64,000 nt of DNA from assembly GCA_963829725.1 (NCBI GenBank), contig CAWHJW010000019.1, positions 186,001 to 250,000 on the forward strand, given 5' to 3'. Under the pieces are notes generated by a model. It had not been told where the DNA came from and did no database searches. It saw nothing but the letters and a program-made list of their open reading frames with translations. This document shows, in pieces, positions 36,225 through 45,839 of the stretch (positions are counted from its first letter, which is position 1; each line of letters starts with the position of its first letter). Position numbers and translations under genes: made by a program. Source of the stretch: RYN-230 sp963829725 (GTDB lineage: Bacteria > Actinomycetota > Actinomycetes > Streptosporangiales > Streptosporangiaceae).

Positions 36225-37373
36225 GTGGATCCTGCCAGGCCCTCACTGCAGCTCTTGCGTTCACTGACCGACGAGCACGTCCTGCGCGCCCTGATGCGGC
36301 AAAGGAGGCTGACACGGGCCGAACTGGCCGCCGAGACCGGCATCTCGAAGCCGACGGTGGGTGAGAGCGTGCGCCGGCTGACCGCAACGGGCTCGGTGGT
36401 GGACACCGGCCAGCGGACTCCCGACGGCCGCGGCCGGGTGGGCTCGTACTACGCCCTGGCCGACGACGTCGGCGCCGCACTCGCAGTCAGCATCGCGCCG
36501 GAGGGCATCGTGGCCGAATGCATCGACGCCTGCGGTGACACCGCATCGCGGGCACGCCGGGCGGTCAGCCGACCCGCCCGGCCGGCGAGGGTCGGCGCCG
36601 CCTTGCGGGCCGCAGCCGCCGAGGTAGGGCACGGCGCCGGACTGACCCCGCGCCTGGCGGTGGTGAGCGCCGCCGACCCGGTAGACCGCCACACCGGCGA
36701 GCTGATCCAGCTACCGGACGAACCGTTCCTGCTCGGCGAACTCGACCCCACCGAGGTCCTGGCGCCGCACGTGGCCGGGCCGGTCACCGTCGACAACGAC
36801 GTGAACTGGGCGGCGCGGGCCGAGCGCGACAACGCGGGCGCCGCCACCTTGGACGACTTCGCCTACCTCTTCCTCGGCGAGGGACTGGGCTGCGCGATCG
36901 TCAGTGATGGCGAGGTGAGGGGCGGGCATACCGGCATCGCCGGCGAGATTGCGCATCTCGTCACCGCCGGCCCGCAGGGGCAGGCGATGCGTTTCATCGA
37001 GGTATTCGGCGAGCTCGGCCTGAGGCAGGCCGGTTCGACGGCCATCGACACCGGCCGACTCCTGGCCATGGCGGGCCGTCCGGGCCCCCAGGCAGCGGCC
37101 GCGCGTCACGCCCTCGGCCAGGCCATCAGCGGAGTCCTCGCCGCCGTCGTGGCGCTCGCTGACCCGGAACTCATCATCATTGGCGGATCGTGGGGCAGCC
37201 AGCCGCACATCCTGGACCTCATCTCCACAGCGACCGCACGGCTCCCACGGCACTCCCCCGTCCGGGCCGCCGAGCTGACCACCGAGCCATCGCCGGCCGG
37301 CGTGCGGCTCGAAGCGCTCAGCCGCCTCCGCCCAGCCATCGTCACCACCGCCCCTCGGGCCCGGACGGGGTAG
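36225..37373 (+). CDS. ROK-family transcriptional regulator
   Basis: The protein is 382 residues, GTG start. The N-terminal winged helix (LTRAELAAETGISKPTVGES, residues 26-45) precedes a ROK sugar-kinase-like fold. DNDVNWAARAE holds the usual Asp, and GHTGIAGEIAHL is the ROK signature, without the full set of zinc-binding Cys usually seen in the NagC/XylR type. Such proteins repress sugar genes and release DNA when a sugar binds. The palindrome directly upstream suggests autorepression. The sugar is unknown. Confidence 0.87.
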   Translation: MDPARPSLQLLRSLTDEHVLRALMRQRRLTRAELAAETGISKPTVGESVRRLTATGSVVDTGQRTPDGRGRVGSYYALADDVGAALAVSIAPEGIVAECIDACGDTASRARRAVSRPARPARVGAALRAAAAEVGHGAGLTPRLAVVSAADPVDRHTGELIQLPDEPFLLGELDPTEVLAPHVAGPVTVDNDVNWAARAERDNAGAATLDDFAYLFLGEGLGCAIVSDGEVRGGHTGIAGEIAHLVTAGPQGQAMRFIEVFGELGLRQAGSTAIDTGRLLAMAGRPGPQAAAARHALGQAISGVLAAVVALADPELIIIGGSWGSQPHILDLISTATARLPRHSPVRAAELTTEPSPAGVRLEALSRLRPAIVTTAPRARTG

Positions 37374-37560
37374 GCGCTACGGCGGCGGTCCGCGCTGACC
37401 TGGCCGGCCAGGCTGCCCTGCCCGCCCGCGATTTGTTACGTTGGCCAGCACAGGGCGCGGGTCCGCGGTCCTCATCACGTCAAGCATCCGGCCGGCGCCG
37501 TCAACGGAGTGGCCAGCCGGGCCGCTGTCCCGCCTGGCCCAAGTCCGCGGGAGATACGAC

Positions 37561-37698
37561 ATGTCTCATCATCTTGATACGCCTCTCGCGGCCCGGAACT
37601 GCCAGCGCTACCTCGACGTGCACAACCCGGCCAGCCTGACGCCCGCAGTATCGGGGCATCTCCGAGCGGGGAATTTCCCGTACGTCGTGGCGGCGTGA
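37561..37698 (+). pseudogene. 5' stub of a DUF4331 gene
   Basis: The first 18 or so residues, MSHHLDTPLAARNCQRYLD, match the highly conserved N-terminus of DUF4331 proteins, which normally exceed 300 residues. After this the frame reads into unrelated sequence and stops at codon 46. A GGGAG site precedes the ATG. Nearly the whole gene has been deleted. The match rests on a short motif. Confidence 0.5.
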
Positions 37699-37714
37699 CC
37701 CACCGGGATTCGCC

Positions 37715-38680
37715 GTGGCGACCGAGCTGGTGCTGCTGGGCACCGCAGGCGCGCCCATGCCCGTCGCCGGGCGCGCCGGGATCTCCTCGGCACTCATCGT
37801 CGGCGAACGGGTCTTCGTCATCGACTGCGGCCGCGGGGCGCCGTCCGCCTTCGCCGACGCGGGACTGAGCTTCTCCGGCCTCGAAGCCGTGTTCCTCACC
37901 CATCTTCATGCCGACCACACCGGCGACCTGCCCGGCATGCTGCTCTACCCCTGGGGCGGCCGGGTGGGCAATAACGGCCCGCTCGCGCCGATCCGGGTCT
38001 ACGGGCCGCCGCGGCCCTCAGCAGTACCGGCTGGTGATGCCCTTTTCCATCGTGAGACGACGATCTGCCCGAACCTCCCGGTCCCCGGCACCACCGACCT
38101 GGTGCGGAACATCCTGGCCGGCTACGCCTACCACCTCAACGTCATGCCGCTGGACGCCCACATGCCGGACGCCGGAGCGCTCGTGCGGGTCATCGACATC
38201 ACCGTCCCCGGCCGGGCTGAGGGGCGCGGCCAGGTCCCGATGGCCGTTTTCGACGACGGGGTGGTCCGGGTCACCAGCGTGGCAGTGACGCACGGCCGGG
38301 CGGAACCGGCGCTGGCCTACCGTTTCGACACCGCGGACGGGGCGGTCGTGTTCTCCGGTGACACCACGGTGAACGATGACCTCATCACTCTCGCCCAGGG
38401 CGCCGACCTGCTCGTCCACCAGGTAGCCGACCTGAGTTACCTCCGGCGGCACGGCATGACCGGGGCCGAACTCGACCGGATGGCCGCGTTGCACACCGAC
38501 GTCAGCGAGGTAGGCGGCGTCGCCGAACGAGCCCGGGTGCGCGAACTCGTCCTCACCCATTACCTGCCGGCTGAACCGGACGCGATCACGCCAGCGGAGT
38601 GGGCGCGACGTGCCGGGCAGGGTTTCACCGGCATCACCACCGCGGGCTATGACGGCCTGCGCCGGGCGATCCTCGCCTGA
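37715..38680 (+). CDS. Metallo-beta-lactamase-fold hydrolase
   Basis: The protein is 321 residues, GTG start. HLHADH at residues 63-68 binds two zinc ions. A later VTHG, SGDT (VVFSGDTTVN) and the final LTHYLP His complete the site. The order resembles RNase Z/arylsulfatase-like MBL proteins, with a long insertion (about residues 85-180). RNA processing is not implied, because many members act on small molecules. No signal peptide is seen. It stands alone between the DUF4331 stub and the CoA-disulfide reductase gene. Confidence 0.85.
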   Translation: MATELVLLGTAGAPMPVAGRAGISSALIVGERVFVIDCGRGAPSAFADAGLSFSGLEAVFLTHLHADHTGDLPGMLLYPWGGRVGNNGPLAPIRVYGPPRPSAVPAGDALFHRETTICPNLPVPGTTDLVRNILAGYAYHLNVMPLDAHMPDAGALVRVIDITVPGRAEGRGQVPMAVFDDGVVRVTSVAVTHGRAEPALAYRFDTADGAVVFSGDTTVNDDLITLAQGADLLVHQVADLSYLRRHGMTGAELDRMAALHTDVSEVGGVAERARVRELVLTHYLPAEPDAITPAEWARRAGQGFTGITTAGYDGLRRAILA

Positions 38681-38739
38681 CCTGCGGCGGGCCCGGGCTG
38701 GAGGGTGGGCAGTGTCACAGCCGCAGAGCGGGCGGTTGA

Positions 38740-38755
38740 ATACCCCTGGGGGTAT
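38740..38755. promoter_or_regulatory. CsoR/CstR-like operator overlapping the -10 region
   Basis: ATACCCCTGGGGGTAT is a near-perfect 16-bp palindrome of the type bound by CsoR-family repressors. The CstR branch of that family responds to persulfides and controls CoA-disulfide reductase/rhodanese genes, which is what follows here. TATGAT (38753-38758) is a likely -10 box inside it. No CsoR-family gene is in the window. Confidence 0.7.
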
Positions 38756-38809
38756 GATGGAGGCACTGTCCCTGCCGGGCACGTGACACCGAGGAGAAGG
38801 GACGCGCAG

Positions 38810-40504
38810 ATGAAAGCGGTCGTAGTCGGAGGCGTCGCCGGGGGCATGAGCTTCGCGGCACGGGCCCGCCGCCTCGCTGAGGACGCCCAGATCGTGGTGC
38901 TGGAGCGTGATCCGTACGTGTCCTACGCGAACTGCGGCCTGCCCTATCACCTGGGCGGTGAGATCGGTGACCGGGAAGCCCTCCTGCTGCATACTCCGCA
39001 GTCGCTGGCCGAGAGCCTGGCGCTGGACGTGCGCACCGGCCACGAGGTGCTTGCCATCGACCCGGCCGGGCGCACCGTCGCCGTCCGTGACCGGGCGACC
39101 GGCCAGGAGTACCAGGAGTCCTACGACATCCTGGTGCTGTCCACCGGGGCCGCTCCGGTCATCCCGCCGATCCCGGGAGCCGGCCTGCCCGCGGTCCGCG
39201 TGCTGCGCACGGTTCCCGATGTGGACGGCTTGCGTGACCTGGTGGACGGCGGAGCCCGCCGGGCCGTGGTCGTGGGCGCCGGGTTCATCGGCCTGGAGGC
39301 GGCCGAGGCACTGCGGCACCGGGGCCTGGCGGTCACACTGGTCGAACTGGCCGGGCAGGTCCTGCCCGCCTTGGACCCGGAGATGGCGCGCAGCATCGAA
39401 CTGGAGCTGGTCCGGGCCGGCGTCGAGGTGCGGCTGGGCACATCGGTCACCGCGCTACGGCAGGCGGGCCGCGGCACCGTCGCCGCCAGCCTCTCGGACG
39501 GATCCCAGGTCCTGGCCGACCTAGTCCTGCTGGCCGCCGGGGTCCGGCCGGAGACCTCCCTGGCCGCGGCGGCCGGGCTCGCGCTGGGCACCCGCGGCGC
39601 CCTGCTCGTCAACGAGCACCTGCGGACCTCGGTGCCATCCATCTACGGCGTGGGTGATGCGATCGAGGTCGCGGACGCCGTCACCGGCAGCCCGGCCCTC
39701 GTGCCGCTGGCCGGGCCAGCCAGCCGGCAGGGCCGCGCGGCCGCTGACCACGTGTTCGGCCACGGCGGGCGGCGCTCCCCCGTCCTGGGCACGGCCATCG
39801 TGCGCGTCTTCGGCACCGTGGCCGCCACCACCGGCCCGGGCGAGAAGGCGCTGCGCGCGGCCGGGATCCCGCACCACGCCGTGCACCTGCACCCGAACAA
39901 CCACGCCGGGTACTACCCCGGCGCACGCCCGCTGCACCTCAAGCTGCTCTTCGCTCCCGGTGGGCAGGTGCTCGGCGCCCAGGCGACCGGCGGCGACGGT
40001 ACCGACAAGCGGATCGACGTCATCGCCACCGCCATCCGGGCAGGCCTGACCGTCGGTGACCTCGCTGACCTCGAGCTGGCCTACTCACCGCCGTTCGGGT
40101 CCGCCAAGGACCCGGTCAACCTGGCGGGCATGGCAGCCAGCAACCTGCTGGCCGGCGACCTAGCCGTGTGGCGGGCGGCCGACCTGCACCACCCAGACCC
40201 CCAGGCCGTGCTGCTGGACGTCCGGTCCGCGGCGGAGTTCCGCTCCGGCCACCTGCCCGGCGCGCAGAACATCCCGCACACCGAACTGCGCCAGCGGCTC
40301 GGCGAGATCCCCCCCGACCGCCCCCTGCTGGCGTACTGCGCGTCCGGCTTCCGGTCCTACCTGGCCCTCCGGCTACTGCGCCAGCACGGCTGGCCCGACG
40401 TCCGCTCCCTGTCCGGCGGACTGTCCACGCTACGGCTGGAACTCCCCGGCCTGGCACTCGACCAGGGCGAGCCAGCGGCCGAACTGGCCGGGACCAGCCG
40501 GTAA
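38810..40504 (+). CDS. CoA-disulfide reductase with C-terminal rhodanese domain
   Basis: The protein is 564 residues. The FAD site GGVAGGMSFAARARR starts at residue 7, and the single redox Cys42 lies in NCGLPY, as in CoA-disulfide/persulfide reductases. A second dinucleotide site (VVGAGFIGLEAAEAL) binds NAD(P)H, and the dimerisation domain follows (YSPPFGSAKDPVN). Residues about 450-550 form a rhodanese domain with the catalytic Cys near 510 (YCASGFRS). It reduces CoA-persulfide or disulfide and handles sulfane sulfur in the cytosol. The upstream operator fits induction by reactive sulfur. The ATG at 38810 follows GAGGAGAAGG. Confidence 0.92.
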   Translation: MKAVVVGGVAGGMSFAARARRLAEDAQIVVLERDPYVSYANCGLPYHLGGEIGDREALLLHTPQSLAESLALDVRTGHEVLAIDPAGRTVAVRDRATGQEYQESYDILVLSTGAAPVIPPIPGAGLPAVRVLRTVPDVDGLRDLVDGGARRAVVVGAGFIGLEAAEALRHRGLAVTLVELAGQVLPALDPEMARSIELELVRAGVEVRLGTSVTALRQAGRGTVAASLSDGSQVLADLVLLAAGVRPETSLAAAAGLALGTRGALLVNEHLRTSVPSIYGVGDAIEVADAVTGSPALVPLAGPASRQGRAAADHVFGHGGRRSPVLGTAIVRVFGTVAATTGPGEKALRAAGIPHHAVHLHPNNHAGYYPGARPLHLKLLFAPGGQVLGAQATGGDGTDKRIDVIATAIRAGLTVGDLADLELAYSPPFGSAKDPVNLAGMAASNLLAGDLAVWRAADLHHPDPQAVLLDVRSAAEFRSGHLPGAQNIPHTELRQRLGEIPPDRPLLAYCASGFRSYLALRLLRQHGWPDVRSLSGGLSTLRLELPGLALDQGEPAAELAGTSR

Positions 40505-40576
40505 CGACGGCCGTCACCGCCCTGCCCAGCGCGTTGCGGTGGCCGTTTCCAGCCATCGACCGCCTGGGTATGACCA

Positions 40577-43303
40577 ATGGCCCTGGCAACGGTGAGTCCG
40601 GCAGGCGAGGCTGCCCCCATGGTTGTGGCCGCGCACGCCCCATCCGGCGAGTTGACTTTGGCGGGGGCGGCCGCCCTGTCTCCCGGAGAGGTGCTCTCGC
40701 GGCTGGGAAGTGGCCTGGATGGGCTTTCGTCCGCCGATGTGGCGGAACGATTGCGCCGGTTCGGGCCCAACACACTCGGCGTGCACCGGGTGCGTGCCAC
40801 CGCTGTCCTGCTCCGCCAGATATGGAATCCGATCCTGATTCTGCTGCTCGGGGCGGCGCTCGTATCGGCGCTGACCGGCGGCGGCACGAACGCGCTGATC
40901 ATCGCGGTGATTGTTGCCCTCAGTGTTGGCCTGGGCTTTTTCAACGAGTACCGGGCGGAGGTGGCGATGGCCGGTCTCCGCGCGCAGATCCGGCAGGAGG
41001 CGGAGGTCCGGCGGGACGGTCAGCAGAGCCGGGTCCCGGTGACGAGCCTCGTGCCGGGCGACGTAGTGGCCCTGCGCATCGGCGTCCTCGTGCCGGCCGA
41101 CCTCCGTTTGCTGAGGGTCAACGAACTCGAGTGCGACGAAGGCCTGCTGACCGGCGAGTCGATGCCGGTAGCCAAGTCGGCGGATGCTGTCGCCGGTCAC
41201 CAGCCGCAAGAGCAGCCGGGGTGCGCGTTCATGGGGACGATCGCCCACCAGGGGTCAGCGCTCGGCGTGGTGGTGGCGACCGGAGCCCGCACCGCCTTCG
41301 GGCAGATCGCCGCGGGCGTGGCCGATAAGCACAGCCAGACCGCCTTCGAAGCGGGCCTGTCGCGTTTCTCCCGCTTCCTGTTCGCGGTGGCCGCGGTGCT
41401 CACGGCATTCATCTTCGTCATCAACGTGGCACTGTCCCGGCCTCTTATCGAGGCGCTGCTGTTCTCGCTGGCCATCGCGGTGGGTATCGCCCCTGAGATG
41501 ATGCCGGCCATCGTGACCGTGAGCCTGTCCGCCGGATCGAAAGCCCTCGCGGCCAAGAAAGTGCTGGTGAAACGGCTGGTCGCCATCGAGGACCTGGGCA
41601 ACATCGAGATCCTGTTCACCGACAAGACGGGCACCCTCACCGAAGGGCTGATCACCTTCCAGCGGGCCCTCGGCACCGCCGGGCATGACAGCGGCCCCCC
41701 GCTGCTGCTCGGGCTCCTATGCAATGAGGCCGAGGCCACCGCCGGAGGACCGGTCGGGGGGAACACGCTGGACCAGGCCCTGTGGTCAGCCCCCGGAGCG
41801 GGCCCGGGAGAGCGGATTGCCACGTCGGCCGGTGCCTACCGGAGGCTGGCCGTCCTTCCCTTTGACCACGAACGGCAGCTGACCTCGGTGCTGGTGAAGG
41901 ACCCTGACGGTCAGCTGCTGCTGATCGCCAAGGGCGCGCCTGAGGTGATACTGGACCGCTGCGTTGACGCTCCTGACGCCGCCCGGCCGGTACTGGAGGC
42001 GCTGTTTTCCGAAGGAGCCCGGGTAGTGGCCGTCGCCAGCCGCCCAGCTGCGGGCATGACGGCGCTCACCGCCGCCGACGAGCACGGGCTGGCGCTGGTC
42101 GGCTTCCTGACGTTCGCCGACCGGCCGAAGGTCAACGCCGGTGCCTCCATCGCCCAGCTCGAACAGCTGGGCGTCCAGGTGAAGATCATCACTGGGGACA
42201 ACGGCCTCGTGGCCGCCAAGGTGTGCTCGCAGATCGGGATCGAGTGCACCGGCGTCCTCAGCGGCGCCGACGTCGCGTCGCTCGATGACGACCACCTCGA
42301 AGCCGCGATCCAGGCCACGACAGTGTTCGCCCGGATCAGCCCCGACCAGAAGTCGCGGATTATCAAGGTGGCCCGCCGCACCGGAAAGGACGTGGCGTTC
42401 CTGGGCGACGGAGTGAACGACGCGGTAGCACTGCACCACGCTGATGTCGGGATCTCCGTGGACTCGGGAACCGACGTGGCTAAGGAAGCCGCCGACGTGG
42501 TACTGCTCGAAAAAGATCTGGGCGTCCTGGCGGAAGGCGTCATGGAAGGCCGCCGCATCTTCGCCAACACCATGAAATACGTCCTGATGGCCACGTCCTC
42601 GAACTTCGGTAACATGTTCAGCGCCGCCGGCGCCTCCGTGTTCCTGTCATTCCTGCCGATGCTGCCGTCGCAGATCCTGCTCAACAATCTGCTCTACAAC
42701 ACTGGGCAGCTGGTGATCCCGACTGACCGGGTCGACCCCGAGGCGCTGGCCCGCCCGGCGGCATGGGATATGAAGTTCATCCGGCGTTTCATGTCCGTGT
42801 TCGGCCCCGTTAGCTCGATCTTCGACTTCCTCACCTTCTGGATCATGCTGTCCCTGCTCCACGCCGGCCCCACCGAGTTCAGGACTGGCTGGTTCGTCGA
42901 GTCAATCGCCACCCAGACCCTCGTCATCTACGTGATCAGGACCCGGCGGGTGCCGTTCTTCAAGAGCCGCCCTAGCCTGCCGATGCTGCTGGTACCCACA
43001 GCGGCGGCTCTGACCGGCGCGATCCTGCCCTACACGGGGCTGGCGCACCTGCTGGGCTTCACGCCGCTACCCACGACCTTCTTCCTCCTGCTGTTCGGGA
43101 TGGTCGTCGCTTACCTGCTCCTCGTGGAGCTGGCGAAGACCCAGTTCTACCGCGCCCCGCACGCCCAGAGCCCGCGACCTGCCTCCACCCATGCGCAGCG
43201 GCTGGAGCGGCGCATCCGGCGCCGGGCATCCCGATTCATCCACCACCCCGGTCCACGAGCCTCAGGCGGCATCCGGGCCCGAGATCCCCGCGTCGCGCAG
43301 TAG
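40577..43303 (+). CDS. Magnesium-transport P-type ATPase, MgtA type
   Basis: The protein is 908 residues. Motifs in order are the actuator LLTGESMPVAKSAD, the membrane PEMMPAIVTVSLSAG, LFTDKTGTLTEG with the phosphorylated Asp349, KGAPEVILDRC for ATP binding, and GDGVNDAVALHHADVGIS. Ten membrane helices are expected. The C-terminal FLPMLPSQILLNNLLYNTGQ and PVSSIFDFLTFW are typical of the PIIIB MgtA/MgtB branch. It imports Mg2+ at the expense of ATP. The first 40 residues are Ala-rich, and an ATG at 40619 is an alternative start. No Mg-sensing leader is recognised upstream. Confidence 0.9.
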   Translation: MALATVSPAGEAAPMVVAAHAPSGELTLAGAAALSPGEVLSRLGSGLDGLSSADVAERLRRFGPNTLGVHRVRATAVLLRQIWNPILILLLGAALVSALTGGGTNALIIAVIVALSVGLGFFNEYRAEVAMAGLRAQIRQEAEVRRDGQQSRVPVTSLVPGDVVALRIGVLVPADLRLLRVNELECDEGLLTGESMPVAKSADAVAGHQPQEQPGCAFMGTIAHQGSALGVVVATGARTAFGQIAAGVADKHSQTAFEAGLSRFSRFLFAVAAVLTAFIFVINVALSRPLIEALLFSLAIAVGIAPEMMPAIVTVSLSAGSKALAAKKVLVKRLVAIEDLGNIEILFTDKTGTLTEGLITFQRALGTAGHDSGPPLLLGLLCNEAEATAGGPVGGNTLDQALWSAPGAGPGERIATSAGAYRRLAVLPFDHERQLTSVLVKDPDGQLLLIAKGAPEVILDRCVDAPDAARPVLEALFSEGARVVAVASRPAAGMTALTAADEHGLALVGFLTFADRPKVNAGASIAQLEQLGVQVKIITGDNGLVAAKVCSQIGIECTGVLSGADVASLDDDHLEAAIQATTVFARISPDQKSRIIKVARRTGKDVAFLGDGVNDAVALHHADVGISVDSGTDVAKEAADVVLLEKDLGVLAEGVMEGRRIFANTMKYVLMATSSNFGNMFSAAGASVFLSFLPMLPSQILLNNLLYNTGQLVIPTDRVDPEALARPAAWDMKFIRRFMSVFGPVSSIFDFLTFWIMLSLLHAGPTEFRTGWFVESIATQTLVIYVIRTRRVPFFKSRPSLPMLLVPTAAALTGAILPYTGLAHLLGFTPLPTTFFLLLFGMVVAYLLLVELAKTQFYRAPHAQSPRPASTHAQRLERRIRRRASRFIHHPGPRASGGIRARDPRVAQ

Positions 43304-43318
43304 TACCGCCAACGAAAT

Positions 43319-44082
43319 TCAGCATTCCCCGCGCTCTTCGAGGAAAGCGGTCACGGCCGTCTCGAACTGCGGCGTGGCGATGGCCGTGAAGTGATTGCCG
43401 GGCAGCATGACGAACCGCCCGTTCGGCAGGGCGCTGGCCAGCGCCTCGGCGGTGCATTGTGGCCGTCCTCGGCACCGGTCACGACGAGAGTCGGGATCCT
43501 GATCCGGGCGAGTGCCTCACGCTGTGTGTTGACAAACGTGTCGAGAACCTGGACCAGCGCGATCGGGTCGCCTCCGGAGGCCTTGACCCAGTCTTCCAGT
43601 GCCCGTTCCGGTGAGCCGGGCTCGAATGTGCCGAAGTTGGTGAGGACGCGGCGGAACTGGGCGCCGCGCCCGACAGTGCGGGTGATCGCCTCCAGCCCCT
43701 GTCCGCCCACGATGGCCCGGCCGGGGGCCGCGCCACGGGCCAGGATCCGGATCACCGTCCGCCCGCCGAGTGAGTAGCCGGCGAGATCGTAGTCGGTGAG
43801 CCCGAACTGCTCGATCAGTGCAAGGCCGTCGTCGGCCAGCACATCGGGCGGGTAGGCCGCCGCCTGGTGCGGCCTGTCGCTGTCGCCGTGACCGCGCAGG
43901 TCCGGCATGAGGACGCGGTAGCCACGCCCGGCCATCCTCGCGGCGATCCCGGCCTCGACCAGGGCCATGGCGGTGGAGAGATAGCCGTGAATCAGGATCA
44001 GAGGCCGGCCCTCCCCCAGCTCATGGCAGGCGAGCCGCACACCATCACGGCCGCGGAAATAGCGGAGGGAGATCTCATTCAT
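43319..44082 (-). pseudogene. Alpha/beta hydrolase with a frameshift near the C-terminus
   Basis: From the ATG at 44082 (GGAGGG upstream) the motifs LILIHGYLST, LRGHGDSDRP and AGYSLGGRTV (nucleophile Ser) are in one frame. After TGAEDGHN, at about 43460, the frame is lost. In the next frame the protein continues cleanly: TAEALASALPNGRFVMLPGN, then HFTAIATPQFETAVTAFLEE and a stop at 43319. The catalytic His is in the shifted part. A small indel explains the break. The intact size would be about 254 residues. Confidence 0.78.
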
Positions 44083-44365
44083 GTCGCGGTCCCTCCGTCT
44101 CTCAGTCGGGGACGGCAACAGGACCTCCGCCAGCCAGTCAACGGCACCCGTGCGATGCGCTGGCACGACGACACCGTAGCGGTCACGGCCCGGCGGCGCT
44201 GCGCCAGGCACCCGCGCGATGACTTCGGCGGACGGCAACAGTCACCATGGGTAAAGGCGACCATCAACGACGGGACAGTGCCATGCCGGAGACCTCTGAC
44301 CGCCGCGGGCGCGCGCCCGGCAGTCACAACGCCCAGGAGACCAGGCAGACCAGGCAGACCAGGCA

Positions 44366-44695
44366 GTGCAGGATTACATCGACGCGATCACCCCGGAGAA
44401 TCGCCCCCTGTTCAACCGGCTCCACCTGCTGATACTCCAAATGCACCCGGACGCGGCCGTGGTGCTCTCCTATCAGATTCCCACGTACAAGGCTGGTCGC
44501 CGGCGCCTCTACCTCGGCGCGTGGAAGCACGGCGTGTCGCTATACGGCTGGCAGCAAGGCCGCGACGCCGGCTTCACCACCCGCCACCCCGAGCTCAAGA
44601 CCGGCAAGGGAACCATCCAGCTGCGGCCCGAGGACGCAGCCGGCATCCCCGATGACGAGTTCCGCGACCTGGTCCGAGCCGCCCTGGAGCCATGA
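44366..44695 (+). CDS. DUF1801 family protein
   Basis: The protein is 109 residues, GTG start. VQDYIDAITPENRPLFNRLH, VLSYQIPTYKAGRRRLYLGA and KGTIQLRPEDAAGIPDDEFR match the DUF1801 (YdhG-like) fold, small soluble proteins sometimes described as iron-chaperone-like. No metal site is obvious. An imperfect tandem repeat of ACCAGGCAG precedes the start. Its stop overlaps the start of a VOC-type gene by ATGA, so the two were once an operon. Confidence 0.78.
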   Translation: MQDYIDAITPENRPLFNRLHLLILQMHPDAAVVLSYQIPTYKAGRRRLYLGAWKHGVSLYGWQQGRDAGFTTRHPELKTGKGTIQLRPEDAAGIPDDEFRDLVRAALEP

Positions 44696-44977
44696 GCGGA
44701 CCGGCAGCGCCGCTCGTGGTTCACCAGGAACGCCTCCGCATGGCCAGCGGCTTTCATTTCAGGGCATCACCGCTGGAAGCGGCACCGGGACAGTGCCAGG
44801 CGTGCATTTCGACGTCCTGGTCAGCGACCTCGGCGCTGTTCATGAACGCGTGCTCGCCGCTGGTGGAATCTTCACCGGGGAGCATGTCTCCCCGCGCCCA
44901 GGCCCGGCCGGGGAGGAAGTGCGATGGCGGTGTACCACGATCCTGCGGGCCACCCGTTCTGCCTGGTGACCCGTTGA
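44692..44977 (+). pseudogene. Broken VOC-fold (glyoxalase-like) gene
   Basis: It starts with ATG overlapping the DUF1801 stop (ATGA). The first 23 codons are in one frame. A second frame gives VPGVHFDVLVSDLGAVHERV and LAAGGIFTGEHV, a VOC beta-alpha-beta unit. A third gives AVYHDPAGHPFCLVTR and a stop, the typical VOC C-terminal strand. At least two frameshifts are present. Only about one VOC module (95 residues) remains. Confidence 0.65.
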
Positions 44978-45191
44978 TTGGGTGCACTAACCTCAAAGCG
45001 CTCCGCGGCGTGGGGGAGGGCGCCGCCCGGACCTGGTGGGCGGAGGGCGCCGCACCGGCCCGCCAGCAGGAGCCTGGCTCGCGGTGGGCAGGCTGACGGC
45101 AGCCGGGCACGGTGGCGCGGCCAGGACGGGAGCCCGGCATCTGTGAGTTTGCACGCAAGCCGCTGACCCTGCGGCCAGGGACGTTGCCGGG

Positions 45192-45839
45192 TCAGGTCAG
45201 CGGGATGACCGTGTCCGTGTCGCCGGACAGCAGCTGCTGAGGAACCTGGCCAAAGGTGTACTGGACCGGGGTGGCCTCCGGGACGAGCTGGAACGTCCAG
45301 ATGACATCGAAACGGCCGCCTGGCCACGTCTGGGGTATGGCCGTCCCCGGGATGACCGGCAGCGACGAGGCGAGCGCTGGGATGTGATCGTGCTCCCAGC
45401 AGATCAGCACGACGCCGGGGTAGCCGCTCACCACGCTGGCGGCTAGCTGGGCTTCTTGGCCCTCGGCGAACGCCGAGACTATCTGTACTTCCAGACGGTC
45501 GCTGAGACCCTGGATTGTCTGGTACGTCCGGTGCGCGGCCGTCTTGACCGGGTTCCCGTAAGAGGGTGAGAGCAAGGCTGCGGGAATCCGCAGCCCCGCT
45601 TGCAGCGACCCGCGGGCAGGATCGAACAAGGCCGCGACCGCACCGGAACGCTGCCAGCCCCTCGGGAGCAGGGAATGCGCGTCTTGATTGCCCTGATCAT
45701 CGACACCAAAAGGAGCGGACGGTGCCGGCGGAGACTGCCCAGCGCCTGCGGGCGGCGGATCAGCCGGCTTTTCGCCGTGGCGGATGATGTAAATGGCATC
45801 CGGCGGGGCAGCAGCTGCCCCTGTGGGCTGCGTTGTCAT
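45192..45839 (-). CDS. Histidine phosphatase superfamily protein
   Basis: The protein is 215 residues. IYIIRHGEKP (residues 16-25) holds the phosphohistidine RHG motif, LLPRGWQRSGAVAALF follows, and the second-half motif VLICWEHDHIPALA carries the second catalytic His. It is a phosphoglycerate mutase-like phosphatase fold without a sign of substrate. The N-terminal segment is short and lacks a signal peptide, so it is probably cytosolic. Confidence 0.8.
   Translation of the reverse strand: MTTQPTGAAAAPPDAIYIIRHGEKPADPPPAGAGQSPPAPSAPFGVDDQGNQDAHSLLPRGWQRSGAVAALFDPARGSLQAGLRIPAALLSPSYGNPVKTAAHRTYQTIQGLSDRLEVQIVSAFAEGQEAQLAASVVSGYPGVVLICWEHDHIPALASSLPVIPGTAIPQTWPGGRFDVIWTFQLVPEATPVQYTFGQVPQQLLSGDTDTVIPLT

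Noticed and set aside
44340..44372. Tandem repeat of ACCAGGCAG as a functional repeat
   Set aside because: Only three short units before a GTG start; more likely slippage than a regulatory array.
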